From Anastrepha obliqua (Eukaryota; Arthropoda; Insecta; Diptera; Tephritidae), in the NCBI RefSeq assembly GCF_027943255.1, contig NC_072895.1, positions 31,346,001 through 31,410,000 on the forward strand: a stretch of DNA of 64,000 nucleotides, in the 5' to 3' direction. This document shows, piece after piece, positions 52,592 through 63,985 of the stretch; position 1 is the stretch's first letter, and each line of letters opens with the position of its first letter. Under the pieces are notes generated by a model. It made no database searches and was not told the origin of the DNA. It worked only from the letters and a program-made list of their open reading frames with translations. Both the position numbers and the translations under genes were made by a program.

Positions 52592-52987
52592 ATGCACAGG
52601 AACAACACCAAATGCCCTAATCCTAATTGGCTTCCGCGTGCCCTTTTGCACAAAAGTGCACTCACCTCACGATTCCCGGTGTGTGACCAATCACCGGAGC
52701 TCTGGATTTACCGGCTCTCATGTAGAGATCTTTTGAGCGGGACACCCACTCATACTAGCCAATCGGCAGAGATCTATTCTCTCGGCTACAATGAAGCACT
52801 CAAAACTATGGGTAAGCAACTCGGAGAGCTAAAAAAGATGATGGACGGGCAACGGCATGTCAATCAGCAAATGAAGAGCATGCTCTCAGACATATGTAAG
52901 CTCTTCAAGACAGTTGAGAACAAATATTCAACAGCAAACGGCACCAAACAACGATGGCTACACAAACAACAACACCGACCGTTGTGA
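52592..52987 (+). CDS. Unrecognised open frame with coiled-coil-like C-terminal half
   Basis: A 131-codon frame from ATG at 52592. I do not recognise it. The first half (LPRALLHKSALTSRFPVCDQ, WIYRLSCRDLLSGTPTHTSQ) is unremarkable. The second half, YNEALKTMGKQLGELKKMMD and QQMKSMLSDICKLFKTVENK, has heptad-like spacing of hydrophobic residues and could form a coiled coil, as in retroelement ORF1/Gag proteins. No neighbouring RT, integrase or transposase was found. It may be a TE relic or chance. Confidence 0.25.
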   Translation: MHRNNTKCPNPNWLPRALLHKSALTSRFPVCDQSPELWIYRLSCRDLLSGTPTHTSQSAEIYSLGYNEALKTMGKQLGELKKMMDGQRHVNQQMKSMLSDICKLFKTVENKYSTANGTKQRWLHKQQHRPL

Positions 52988-52989
52988 AT

Positions 52990-53912
52990 GATAAGGCGAA
53001 AAGAGCACACATTTGTATTTGCATTCCCACATACATATGTATGTTAATAGTGCGGAGTTAAATACCCAAATCGGCTGTGACTGCTATCGTTGCATCGCGT
53101 GTTTGTCGCCAAACTTTTTACCTGAGTTGCAACAAGTTGCAAAATAAACTTTTGCAATTGCAATTATTAATGGCATTGTTGGCAGAGCCAGCCAACGAAT
53201 CGGCAAAGAAACTTTTGCTGCTAATGAGGCGATTTGTTTCGCGAAAGCTCCATGAAAGTTATATACGCGTATGTAACTTTCAATTAAATTAATTAATAGT
53301 TTTTGATAATTGATGAACCGAATTCGCAAGTAGTTATCAGGGATGAGTAGCTGGGAATGGTACTTGGTTCGCAAGACGTGATGGCGCAGGTAAAACTTGC
53401 ATTTTTAGGTTGTGCTGCGATTGATGTGAAAAATTATTTACACATTTTTGCCCGTATCTCTACCCATTTCACAGTTACGCTAGCGAATTTCTTGACTTTC
53501 ATTTCGCCTTTTTCTTTTGAGTGAAGAGGTTGCATTCAATTTTACTAATTATTTGGCTTTATAATAATTAATATTGGAAACTTTAGAAATTTAAGCATTT
53601 CTGATTTATTTTGAATTATTGTACCGTCTTGCACTAATTTAGTAAACATAAAATTAATAATTGTAAGCATGCTTTTGTATATTTAAATGTACTCAAATAA
53701 AGTAATTATTCAATATAATTTATTTTACAGTAAATTTCATTAGTTTGCTTAATTTTTCGGCTTATTGGTTCGTGTACACAATTTTCACCTATCCGTTTTT
53801 TTACTGCTTACAGCGCCGATGCCTAATAGCAGTCAAGAGAGAGTATCCTGTTGCCCTTTTGGCTGTCAGCGTAAGTGGTGAGTAAAGTGGTACGTACCCA
53901 GCATTTAGCTAA
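52990..53912. other. Intergenic, no gene seen
   Basis: AT-rich; frames 53077-53292 and 53084-53374 overlap on opposite strands and show no motif. Confidence 0.4.
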
Positions 53913-53915
53913 GTA

Positions 53916-54850
53916 AAGGGTGGCTAAGTTTCAAGGGCCGATGTTGCTTTTAAATAAAATACAATTCTTTTATGAAATTATTATAATTTCTCTTTATTAT
54001 GATAATAATGGTATAGCTCAATTACGTATAGAACAAAATATTGGCTAAATGGCCGCCACAACCTCGGCGGCACACCTCCATCCGATGGTTCAGATTTTCG
54101 ATGACGCTGAGGCATATTTGAGGTTCTATGCCGTTAATGTGCCGAATTATCTCATCCTTTAGCTCTTGAATTGATGCTGGCTTGTCGGCGTACAACTTTT
54201 CTTTTAAATAACTCCAAAGAAAGAAGTCCAACGGTGTCAAATCACATGATCTTGGCGGCCAATTGACATCGCCGCGGCGTGAGATTATTCGGTCATCAAA
54301 TTTTTCGCGCAAAAGAGCCATTGTTTCGTTAGCTGTGTGACAAGTGGCACCGTCCTGTTGAAACCACATATCGTCCACATCCATATCTTCCAATTCGGGC
54401 CATAAAAAGTTCGTTATCATACCTCGAGCCCATGAACCGCACCAAACTGTGACCATTTCTGAATACATTGGTATCTCTTGCAATTCTTCTGGCTGATCTT
54501 CACTCCAAAATCGACAATTCTGCTTATTTACGTACTCATTGATCCAAAAATGAGCTTCGTCGCTGAACAAAATTTTTCGATAAAAAAGTGGCCTTAAACT
54601 TTCTTAACAGAACACGCATTTTTATAATAAAATTCAATGATTTGCAAGCGTTGTTCGATTGTAAGACGATTCATGGTTAAATTATAGACCAAACTGAAGA
54701 TATTTGACAGTGAAACAAAACACGAAACGTGCGTCAGCTGTTTAAACCAACTGTTTAAAAAGATAATAGCTAAAAAATCACCCGTTATAAACGAAATATT
54801 AGATAAATTTTGCTCACTAATTGTTGTGTGAGTAATTTTGTCCGCCTCTG
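53916..54850 (-). mobile_element. Chimeric DD41D mariner with non-matching ends, 935 bp
   Basis: TA flanks both sides (53914-53915 and 54851-54852), but the ends differ: left AAGGGTGGCTAAGTTTCAAG (family of 32964-33897), right reversed CAGAGGCGGACAAAATTACT. On the minus strand the gene starts MNRLTIEQRLQIIEFYYKNA and CSVKKV (54674-54597), then a deletion and frameshift lead to LFSDEAHFWINEYVNKQNCR. The frame 54570-54022 follows with a small deletion after WCGSWARGM, then MWFQQDGATCHTANETMALL, WPPRSCDLTPLDFFLWSYLK and a normal end GCGGHLANILFYT. The N-terminus differs from MEKYAIAQRVKVIQAYYENG of 32964-33897. The 5' part seems to come from another DD41D family. Confidence 0.75.
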
Positions 54851-54852
54851 TA

Positions 54853-56180
54853 TAAATCCTCAACAGTGGCGTAGTTTGCTAACTGCCTAGGCCGTTGCAG
54901 TGCGAGTAATGATTCTCTGAAGGAAAATATAAAGCATGAAATCCTGTGCTTGTGTGCTCCTCCGAGGAAGAGTTTGGGAAGGATGTTGCCTACATGTGGC
55001 AGGAGAAGCAACCCTTGAAGTTACCAATTTCCTTACCTGTTTATTATATCTTTGATTGGTTCTAAAAAGCGCCAATTTTACTTATCCAAAGTCTGTCGAA
55101 AATTGCACCAAAATTGTGAAATGAAAAATGACAAATGGAAATGTAACCATCGATAAAACAAAAAAACAACACCCACGATTTATTCACTTTCTAAATTGTT
55201 GCCAAATTTGTTCCCAGCTCCTTTCAATTTGTAGCAAGCGGCAATTCATTGTCATAACCTTTGCCATTGAAACTGCTGCAATTGCACTAACGCCACGCAG
55301 AGGCCGTAAACAGAATGCAATGCCGCGGCAGCAACAGCTAAACTACACTCAAATGCCTGGCACAAATGCATTGAGAGTGGGAAGTGTGATAAACTTGAAG
55401 GGCATTGAGTTGGGATTTCGCTTCAGTGGCAACTTGGAACGTTCAAACAAGTAGCTTACACACACACACACACACGTCTACAAGAATGAAGAAAAGGAAG
55501 CGTTTGCACGCAATCGAAAAGTGCACGAATGGGTCGCATAAACATTCGTCGAAAAGTTCCACCTCAGTTAACCTTGAAAAACTTTGTTTGCCCCATGCAG
55601 TGGTTGCTGGAAGTCACAGTGTGCACGTGTACTTAGGTACATATGTACATATGTATGCACACATACATTTGTAGGGATGTGCATGCATTTGCTTCAGTGT
55701 GCGTTCTCACCTCAAAATTTGTTAGTTGCACGTTAAAGAAAAGTTTGCGAATAGAAGGCGCAGCTTGCCGCAGTTTTCTTGCTTGTTCTATTTTTATTTT
55801 ATTGTATTTGCTCATATTTGTACATGTATGCGTGCGCTTACAACTGGTTGAACGTCACACTTTCTTTTCGCCCACGTAATCCTTTTCGTAGGACACAAAG
55901 ATTTTTAATACTTCAATCAAAATGAGTGCGAATTCAGCGTAAACTTCTTCGTTGTGAGTTTTCTTTAGCACTTTTAGAGCGGTCCCAGAGGCTCCAAATG
56001 TTTGTCGGTTTAATATAGCTTTGGTTTTTTTTTATAGAGTTTGTTAAAAAATTAAATCGCAGTAAATTTGAGTAAACTTAAAAAAAGTAGAATTTTTTCT
56101 GGGTAGTTATGCTGGATTTGTAGTGAACTTTTAGAAACTTTCGCTATTTGATGGGTATTAGCATAACCTTTTTTTCAGTA
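54853..56180. other. Intergenic, (CA)n tract
   Basis: (CA)n at 55458-55475. Overlapping frames around 55128-55879 on both strands have no recognisable domains. No TE end found. Confidence 0.4.
55458..55475. repeat. (CA)n microsatellite
   Basis: Nine AC units in an otherwise non-repetitive stretch. Confidence 0.9.
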
Positions 56181-56184
56181 ATGA

Positions 56185-57480
56185 ATCGGGTGTACAACTA
56201 ATTAATTTCGTATTTGTTACTAACCTCATATCTATTTATGTAGTCAATATTTTGACAGTGGCAGCTATTCTATGTTAAACCACGCCAAAAAACAAAGTAA
56301 ATTTCAAATGTCACGTTGAATATTAGTAAACACACAAATTTTTTTTATTAAAGTCAAAATGTCAAATTACGTTCCAACGAAACACCATTTGCGGGGAGGT
56401 TTGCTTCTGTTCTTCAATTTAAAGAAAAGTGCAACAAAAGCACATCGTTTACTCTCAGAAGCTTATCCTGAATATGCCCCAGAGGTTAGAGTATGTCAGC
56501 AGTGGTTTGCACGATTTAAAAGTGATGATTTTGACACAGAAGACGAATAGCGATCAGGTCTATCAAAAAAGTTTGAAGACGAAGAATTGGAGGCATTACT
56601 CGATCAAGATCCATGCCAAACTCACGCTGAACTTGGAAGAACATTGGAAGTCGCTCAACAAGTCATTTCTAAACGTTCAAAAGCAGCCGGATACATTCAC
56701 AAACAAGGAAATTGAGTGCCACACGAATTGAAGCCGAGAGACGTTGAGAGACGATTTTGCATGTCTGAAATGCTGCTTAATCGCCATAAAAAGAAATCGC
56801 TTTTGCATCGTATTGTTACTGGCGTTGAAAAGTGGATTCATTACGACAACCCAAAGATTAAAAGATCATATGTGAAGCCAGGCCAACCAGCCAAATCGGC
56901 ACCAAAGCCGAATATTCATGGTTTGAAGGTAATGCTCTGTATTTGGTGGGATCATAAGGGTGTACTGTTCTATGAGCTGTTAAAATCGGACCAGAGGATC
57001 ACGGGAGAGCTATAGAGGCAACAATTGATACGTTTGAAGCAAGCAACAGCCGAAAAACGGCCATAATGGGCGACCAGATACGAGAAATTGATTTTCCATC
57101 ATGACAATGCTCGGCCACATGTTGCAGTACCAGTCAAAAATTATATGGAAAATGCCGGATGAGAAATTCTACCTCATCCGCCTTATATCCCGGACATAGC
57201 TCCTTCTGATTACCACTTGTTTTGGTCGACGCAGAATAACCTTTCTGGAATACGGTTCACTTCAGTTGAGGGTATCAAAAATTGGCTTGATGACTTTCTC
57301 GGCGCAAAAGATGACAAGTTTTTTGGGATGGAATCCATTAATTGCCTGAAAGATGGGAAAAAGTTGCCACTTTCGATGGACAATATTTTGAACAAAATAT
57401 TTTTTCACTTTTATACTTAAATAAATGGTTTTTTTTTAACAAAAGAATACAAAATTAATTATTTTATAGCCAAATAACCC
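56185..57480 (+). mobile_element. DD34D mariner (mauritiana-like), about 1.29 kb
   Basis: The length matches full-length mariners. A decayed inverted repeat is visible: left TCGGGTGTACAACTAATTAA with TTTCGTATT; right reversed TGGGTTATTTGGCTATAAAA with TAATTAATTTTGTATT. The left GGGTGTACAA resembles the TIR of Mos1-type elements. It carries one full-length broken transposase gene. Confidence 0.75.
56359..57420 (+). pseudogene. Mariner transposase, full length, dead
   Basis: ATG at 56359: MSNYVPTKHHLRGGLLLFFN, AEAHRLL-type helix (TKAHRLLSEAYPEYAPE), WFARFKSDDFDTEDE and a TAG; then KFEDEELEALLDQDPCQTHA, an in-frame stop where WVPHEL starts (Trp lost), LLHRIVTGVEKWIHYDNPKI and MLCIWWDHKGVLFYELLKSD. 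Further stops precede KLIFHHDNARPHVAVPVKNY and PHPPYIPDIAPSDYHLF. The first catalytic Asp of VTGDEKW is Val; the second and third are kept with 34 residues between. The tail FTSVEGIKNWLDDFLGAKDD and FFGMESINCL is normal. A Mos1-like gene with at least four stops. Confidence 0.85.
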
Positions 57481-57604
57481 ACAGTGGCTATAATGCGTGG
57501 CTTGCCCAAACGAAGCAATTTAAAAGTTGAATCTTTATTGTTTAAAAAGTCAGTTAACCCATTACATTTTTCGACCATCAACTTTCAAACCTCATATCTC
57601 CAAA

Positions 57605-58316
57605 ATCAGGTGGTCTGGAACTTTCAAAAATTAATTTTTTGTTTTCTGATATTTCGAAAGTACAGGCTTTTAAGAATATACTGTGAAATTTTTGGAAGGA
57701 TATTCCCAGTATTTTCGATTCTACAGCCGTTTTAGCAGGACCAATGGTCGCATTTAAATGGTGAAAACTTTGAACTCAATTATTTCAAAACTACTTTTTT
57801 CGGTATGTTTTTGTCAAACACAAAAAAAAAATTTCAACCGAATTTTAATATGTGAAATTGTGAACAACATCAATGGCTTCGCCCGCACTAGAAACATATT
57901 ACTATTGCAAGTATTTTTGTTTTTTTATTAAAAAACTGAAAAAAACTCGATTTTTAGAGTGTCAAATTCAAAACCGCGCCATTTTGTCAATTTTTTTTTT
58001 ATTCTAGTACGGGACGGCTTTTGTGTTTCAGATAAATAGAAGAGCCAAAAAGGGACAACTCGGGTCCTAATTGGACCAGGTCAATTTTTCGGGAGGGTCA
58101 AGATCAGCACCATTTTTTAAAAATATTAAAATTAAACAAAAAAAAAATTTTTTAATTTTAATTTTATTATTTTTAATAAATGTTTTTTTAAATTTTTGTA
58201 TATAAAAGAAGTTAGATAAAAAATCTAAAAAATTAAACTTCATTTTTAATTTTTTTTTATATAGTAAAAAAAATTCCTGAAAATACCCTAAATTTTCGAG
58301 CTCCGGAGCCCCTGAA
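57605..58316. mobile_element. F1 family, copy 3, about 0.71 kb, oldest copy
   Basis: Follows the other two copies in order: CAGGTGGTCTGGAACTTTCA, GATATTTCGAAAGTACAGGC, AAGAATATACTGTGAAATTT, AACTTTGAACTCAATTATTT, GATTTTTAGAGTGTCAAATT, CCTGAAAATACCCTAAATTT and the end GAGCTCCGGAGCCCC. TTAA is not conserved (TGAA on the right). The divergence is higher than between copies 1 and 2. Confidence 0.6.
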
Positions 58317-58437
58317 TTTCTTGCTTTGTTTTCAAAAAGTTAAATTCTGCATTTCTCCAACATGCGAAGGATAGTTTTTTCAATGTCAAATTTTAAATGA
58401 ATATTTTTGTAAAAGGAAAATATTAGTAATTTTTATT

Positions 58438-58742
58438 GGGCAATTGTGCGAGCTTTTCCTCCAATTTGCGGTGTGCATCTTGATGTTTTTTCCCGCAATT
58501 GAAGGAACCTACAGTTTTATGCCGGCTCCGAATGCCAAATGTTTTTATATGAGCAGCTTTTTCATAACAGGAAGACTCTCGCTTACCATGGCCTGCCGTG
58601 AAGCCATCACTATAAAAAAAAAAACTTTTATATCATTTGGTATTTGGGGGGTGTGGGGTATTTCGGGTATGTCCGGGGTTTCGAATTTGGACAATACCGA
58701 ATGGTAGATACGCAGCAACCCATTCGATTAAGGTGGTCGGCT
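58438..58742 (-). mobile_element. tRNA-derived SINE, copy 4, old
   Basis: Minus strand. The head GCCGACCACCTTAATCGAAT and GGGTTGCTGCGTATCTACCA corresponds to the tRNA-like head of copy 1, with A and B boxes damaged. Body blocks such as GAGCTTTTCCTCC (plus strand, 58451), GATGTTTTTTCCCGCAATTG and TATGAGCAGCTTTTTCATAA match copy 1 with many changes. Considerably older than copies 1 to 3. Confidence 0.65.
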
Positions 58743-58744
58743 TT

Positions 58745-59090
58745 CGAGATTATTGTTCTAAAATCTTCTTATTCTCTTTCTTTGTAATTCGTTAAATAAA
58801 ATTTATAAAATAAAATGGTTAAAAAAGATTGTTTACAATAAAACGTGCATGTACAAATCTACAAGTTTTTTACAATATTTGGAAAAAAAATTTGGTGAAC
58901 TACAAGAGATGGCCAATGTTTTGAGCTCTAATCCATTGCCATATTTCCACAGCGATGATAACATCTTTTTCCGAAGCCTCTTCCCCTCAACTTTCCCTCT
59001 TTGCATAAGTTGAAGGAGATTATAAAGGGCTATCAAACTGGAGGTACTTTTTCTAATAAGGTTTTCTTGACAGATCGGTATTCGTTGACA
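58745..59090. other. Spacer, no gene seen
   Basis: AT-rich. The minus-strand frame 58833-59099 is unrecognised. It may contain the 5' flank of the DD41D fragment that follows, but no terminal repeat was found. Confidence 0.4.
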
Positions 59091-59098
59091 TTTCATCA

Positions 59099-59330
59099 TG
59101 GAAAGACTTACACCTCAAAAACTTTTAAAAAACGTACAATTTTATTATGCAAATGGACGCTCTGTGAAAAGTGTTCATCGTGTTCATCGCGCGCTCAACC
59201 CAACTTATGGCGTTCTGCGATGAGGCCCATTTTTGGCTTGATGGCTATGTCAACAAGAAAAATTGCCGTATTTGAGCTGAGAGCAACTCGAAGTTATTCA
59301 AGAATAGCCATGGAAGAAGCTTAAATCAAA
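59099..59330 (+). pseudogene. DD41D mariner N-terminal fragment with internal deletion
   Basis: ATG at 59099: MERLTPQKLLKNVQFYYANG and RSVKSVHRVHRALNPTYG, the first HTH of DD41D transposases. A deletion then joins it, in another frame, to DEAHFWLDGYVNKKNCRI (first catalytic Asp). After a TGA it fades near SNSKLFKNSHG. The same jump from N-terminus to SDEAHF occurs independently in the copies at 32964 and 53916, at different points. Confidence 0.75.
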
Positions 59331-59650
59331 ATGTCTGAAACATCTCAGAGGTGCCGTCCGAGCAATGGCACGTGATACTAATTCTACCCTAGGAACACAA
59401 AACTATAACATCTGGGTAGAGCCGCGTTTATGTCCGAAGGTACATCAGGTACCTGCGTCCAGGTTCCCCTCCTATAGGCATATGAAGGCTTTACACTGTC
59501 GATAGACCCAATTACTCCCACTGTGTTTATAGCTGGTTCCAAAGTAAAGAAGACATCGGAAAGTTGCAGTTGTGTTATGTTAACTCACTACCGTTTTGTC
59601 CTCCGTAAGATACTATTTTGAGTATTTCACTCGAATGTCTGTGCTTGTCG
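59331..59650. other. Unrecognised, possibly LINE 3' flank
   Basis: No motif could be read. It may be 3' sequence of the minus-strand LINE that follows. Confidence 0.35.
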
Positions 59651-59659
59651 TCGGTTCGT

Positions 59660-60640
59660 CAGAAACTATCTGCCTTCGCTGTTGCTGCAGCTGTGGCTAC
59701 ATCGCTTTACAGTCCCAATCAATATGGCGAAGTCGCGGCATGATCTTACCTGCGAACAAAAAAACATGACGTGTTCTGCGGTTTCGTTAGTATTCGGGCA
59801 GTTTGGAAAGACTCTCCTTTCATAGGTATTTTCTAAGACTTGACATATTGTGAATATCTGGTCGATGCTGGGCTTTCCAGGTCTAAAGCCGCACTGGTAA
59901 GGTCCAATCAGTTGGTTGACGGTGGGCTTCAGCCTTTCACACAATACGCTCGCTAGAACCTTATAGGCGATATTTAGAAGACTAATCCCGCGGTAATTGG
60001 CACAGATTACAGGATCGCCCTTCTTATGGATTGGGTAGAGCACACTTAAATTCCAATCGGCAGGCATGCTTTCATCCGACCGTATTTTGCGTAGGAGCTG
60101 ATGCATATGGCAACCACCTCACCAGCTCCTCGCCGCCATGTTTGAATAGCTCAGCCGGCAGTCCGTCGGCGCCCGCGGCTTTGTTGTTCTTTAGCCACGT
60201 TATCGCTATTCTCACCTCGTCATGATCGGGTAGCGGAACATCAATTCCGTCGTCAACGATTGAGCTATCGGGATCTTCACGTTCTCTGTGACATGCACCG
60301 CTGTCACTATTTAACAAGTTCGAGAAGTATTCCTCCCCTCTATAATTTAATTACGCTCTGGATATCAGTCATTAGATTGTTCTTACAGGAAAACGCCCCG
60401 GTTTTACAACCTTCTGTAAGCCGCCGAACTTTCTGGTAGAATTTTCGGGTGTTGTTCCTATTGCCCAGCATCTCACGCTGCTCGCACTCACGTATTTCGG
60501 CCTATCGTTTTTTCTTTCTGATAATACGTTTCTTTTACTTTCTTAGCTTCCGGTAACGATCCCACATAGCTCGCGTTGCGTCCGATCAGCGTGGCTCCCT
60601 AGGCAACATCCTTTCTTTCTGCGCCAGCATGACATTCCTC
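59660..60640 (-). mobile_element. LINE with RT start fused to a zinc-knuckle tail
   Basis: Minus strand. The linker between endonuclease and RT is recognisable at 60330-60620 (GATLIGRNASY, RKFYQKVRRLTEG-type block read as PKILPESSAAYRRL). Then 60317-60072: HDEVRIAITWLKNNKAAGAD and GLPAELFKHGGEELVR. 60106-59666: SVLYPIHKKGDPVICANYRG, ISLLNIAYKVLASVLCERLK and QCGFRPGKPSIDQIFTICQV. The sequence then jumps within the same frame from LENTYER to VFPNCPNTNETAEHVMFF and C, a C-terminal knuckle. The RT palm with its catalytic Asp residues is deleted. Confidence 0.75.
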
Positions 60641-62649
60641 CAACCGTATGATCGTTCAGATTTTTTATGTATTGATTCTTAGGCGGCACGAAGTTTTCTG
60701 GGTCAGCTAGTAATAAATATCTGTGTGTAGTTTTTCTCAATTAAGTTTATTTACAAAATTTACAAATTTTTGCTTATTTTATTTACTCACATTTATAAGA
60801 GGATCTTATTCAAAACCCCAAAAAAATTCAACTTGCGCGCTGATTAAAAATGCTAGCTTCTTATTCAACTAAGGCCCAAAAATGATCAAAATTCGTTTTT
60901 CATAACCTTTTCCTCTACGGCCAAACTTTTTACCAACCTATTTGAATTTTTAATTTTGGTAAAATTCTTGTAACTTGACTTTAATCTTGACTATACGAGC
61001 TTGAAAAGAAGAAAGGACTGCACAATTTGCTTGGGCTGAGCACAAAATCTAAAAACCATCCAATCCTTGTACTTGCAGATGTAAATTGGAATGCACCATA
61101 TGGATGGAAGGATGCATGCAGTTGAGTGGTGCAGCATTTGCCTTTACCCAGCCACCACCAACTACACCACTACCACAACCGATAATGCGGCGCATACAGC
61201 CACGGCACGTAGCGAGTGCATGAGTTATGCAAAAATGCACTTGCATTGGCCGGAGAAGTGCATGCAGGGACGAGGGTCGCTTGTCCATCAAAGCTTTGCC
61301 TCAAATTGCCTTTTGTACTTTGCAAGCCGTATTTGTTGCATCTAAAGCAAACATTATTACAGCATGAACGTGTTTGGAAATTTCACCAATTCATACATAC
61401 CGAGTACATTAATGCAAGTGCAGTTTACTGGCACACCTACGTACATACGCATGTGTATGTGTGTGTGCATTTTGGATTTGGATTTGGATTTGGATTTCTG
61501 TGCATTTGTTGTGCATAGTAAGTTTGGGGTACGTGCGATAAGATGCACACCGCCGCTGATGCCGGTCAGCTGGGGCAGCAGATCGTTTGTGGTGCTCAGT
61601 TGCACTTGAGTGATGTGTGTGCGTGCGTGAATGCTTGCAACAGTTATTAAATGATGAGCGCAACTCCAGCGCCAACAGCTCAGTGTGCTGCACTAATTCA
61701 TTCTACAATCATTGTGTTTGTGCAATAGTGGCTAAATATGCTTTATTGTGATATCTGCATGGACACTTAGGCTGTGTGCCACAATTTCATGGCAATATGC
61801 TAATGCGAGGAATAACTAAGCAATTATTATATATGGATATATAGCCGTATTATGCACCTCAAATTGCCCATTTGGAGTGGATCATTAAGCTTTGATAAAA
61901 TTTGGGGCTTTTCGGGTTTTTTTTTTTTTTTTTGTTAGCACTAAATTATGGGCAATAACACAAACATCCACTGAAAGCAGCACAAATAGGATTGCTTGCC
62001 AGGCACACCCAGGTACGTAGGAACATAGCAAGTGGCAAAACCCTCTTGACTGTTATTGCCAAAACGAATAGAAATATGATAAAAAATCTATTTGGCTTAC
62101 AGCCATGAACTTAAGTGCCTGTTCAAACTTATAATGCACTGAATATTGATATTTGGGCGGGGATAATAGGCGCATACGAGACACACGAGGAACTACTTTG
62201 ATTGGCTTTAAAGTGGCTGAATAAATAACTGCAGAAAAAGAAAATTGATGTTTTTATCTGTGGTCCTACACGCTTTGTGGTTTCGGAATTTCTTTTAGCT
62301 TTCACGGTGCCCACATTTTCATTAGGGCGATCCATAAAAGTCGAAGCATTGAATATTTATTACGACACTCCCCAAAGTTTTTTTGTATTGAAAAATTCAA
62401 GTGCTTTTGTACACGCGAACTTGTGCTTAAGAACTGTTGTATGCAACAGGATAAGTGCAAGTGCATTAGTGATGTTTATCTGTCTGTCCGTCAGACTGCC
62501 CGTGCACGATAACTCGAGCAAAACAGAATACATTTCAATGGAACCTGATAGACATACGAGTACTACTCATATCCACGTCCTTATAGCATCTTTGCTGGTT
62601 CATTTTGCAATTGCCGTAAAGTCAGTGCAGCTTTTCAAGAATTCTTTGG
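60641..62649. other. 2 kb without recognisable genes; hexamer microsatellite
   Basis: No TE domain seen. (TTTGGA)n at 61472-61497, a poly(T) run of about 16 at 61919-61934. Overlapping frames at 61049-61693 are produced by these repeats and by CA/GT-rich stretches. The base composition is nearer to unique DNA. Confidence 0.45.
61472..61497. repeat. (TTTGGA)n microsatellite
   Basis: About four and a half perfect hexamer units. Confidence 0.85.
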
Positions 62650-63985
62650 TTTTTTTTTTTTGACGACCGAACGACGACTGAGATGCGATGGTGTTGACTG
62701 CCTCGTAATGCTGATGAAGCTCACCAAGTTTCTAATATCAGTGCCAGCAGGCGCAGCTGAGAAATTAGAGCCAATATACTTTAATCTTAGCCCCGCGAAA
62801 GCAGCGCAGCTAAGCAAAAGGTGCTGGGATGAATCCACTTCATTTGCCATACAGCTGACGCAAAATGGATTCGATGTAATTCCGAGTCTCACAACATGCA
62901 CACCTCGCGGTCAATGTCCTGCAAAGGCGCCCAAAAAATGTAGTAGCTAGAATTTTGTAAGCCCCAGAAGATCCCTCGAGCACCTCCGATCTACACGTGG
63001 CCAGAAAGAATTCAATTCTTAAAAGTTTGTGTACCTGCTCAGTGCTTATTAAAATGAAGTCCACCTCTCTACGTGCAGACCGCAGGTAGTCAACGGGATC
63101 TTTTGCCTGTCAATACCGCACGTGTCCGCTGCCTAGCCAGCTCATCCGCCTCGTAGTGTCGTATAATGTCCCTGAGACCGGCTACTCAGATGAGCTTCAC
63201 ATCAAAAAACTCGAATGCAATCAAAAGTGCAGTCACGCCCTGATTGCCATTGGACTTACAGTGGATATCCACCTCCGTGACAGTTATTAAACAAGTGAGT
63301 CTCCAATCAGCTGCTTCTTTGATTGCTGCAACCTCTGCTTGATATCCCCTACAGTGGTCCGGTAACCTGAACTTTAGACTGATGAGGAGCTTCACGCAAA
63401 GTATTCCTCGGCCAACGCTTCCATTCAATCTTGAGCCATTCGTGAAGAGGTACACCAGGCACTGCCCCCAAATATTGCACCCGCCCACTCTTCTCCTGAA
63501 GGAAAGTGAGTGGAAAATGTTCCGCTTGGACTAAGCAAGGTTGTGTATTGAATAGTCGTTAAGAGAATGAACCCAAAGAGGTCAAGAGAGGACTTGGAGC
63601 TCGAGTTTCCCAGTCTCTTTCAGGCACGTGCAAAGGCAGCTTTACCTGCGATATTTACAGGTACCAAACTTAACATTAAAATAAGTAGGAGTAGTTCGAA
63701 ACGCTCGAATGAGAGCAGACCTTTTAACACCAGAGAGACTAAAGACTTAATTCTTTTAGCCTTATTAAATAGGCGTCCACATGGAGCCCTACACTCAGAG
63801 TGCTCAGTTGCCCACCAAGGCGGATTTTCCTCTTTAGGAAGCATTCTAAGGCGACAAGAGTTTTCAAGAGCACTATTACACGCTGAGGAGAAAGAGATGT
63901 AGACTTTCCATCGGTGCTTTGAGCTAAGCAGATTTCCGCTATATGTGTTGCAGTCCGTTCTTCTCAAATTCCTGTAGGAGGTTTT
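62650..63985 (-). mobile_element. R1/LOA-like LINE with poly(A) tail, internally deleted
   Basis: Minus strand. The 3' end is a run of 12 T on the plus strand (62650-62661), that is, a poly(A) tail after a very short 3' UTR. From the far end: CRLRMLPKEENPPWWATEHS and CGRLFNKAKRIKSLV (63860-63760) match the PPWWxxELxxLRxxxRxLFNKAK linker before the RT. The RT is deleted. RNase H follows from 63488: VYLFTNGSRLNGSVGRGILC (first Asp is Asn), YQAEVAAIKEAADW and DIHCKSNGNQGV. Then HYEADELARQR, and the knuckle CVSCMANEVDSSQHLLLSCA with the tail DIRNLVSFISITRQ. The plus-strand frame 63567-63902 is antisense. Dead copy, close to that at 31791-32545. Confidence 0.8.

Noticed and set aside
63567..63902. 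Plus-strand 111-codon gene (MNPKRSREDLELEFPSLFQ)
   Set aside because: It overlaps, antisense, the pre-RT linker of a minus-strand LINE that has recognisable family motifs.
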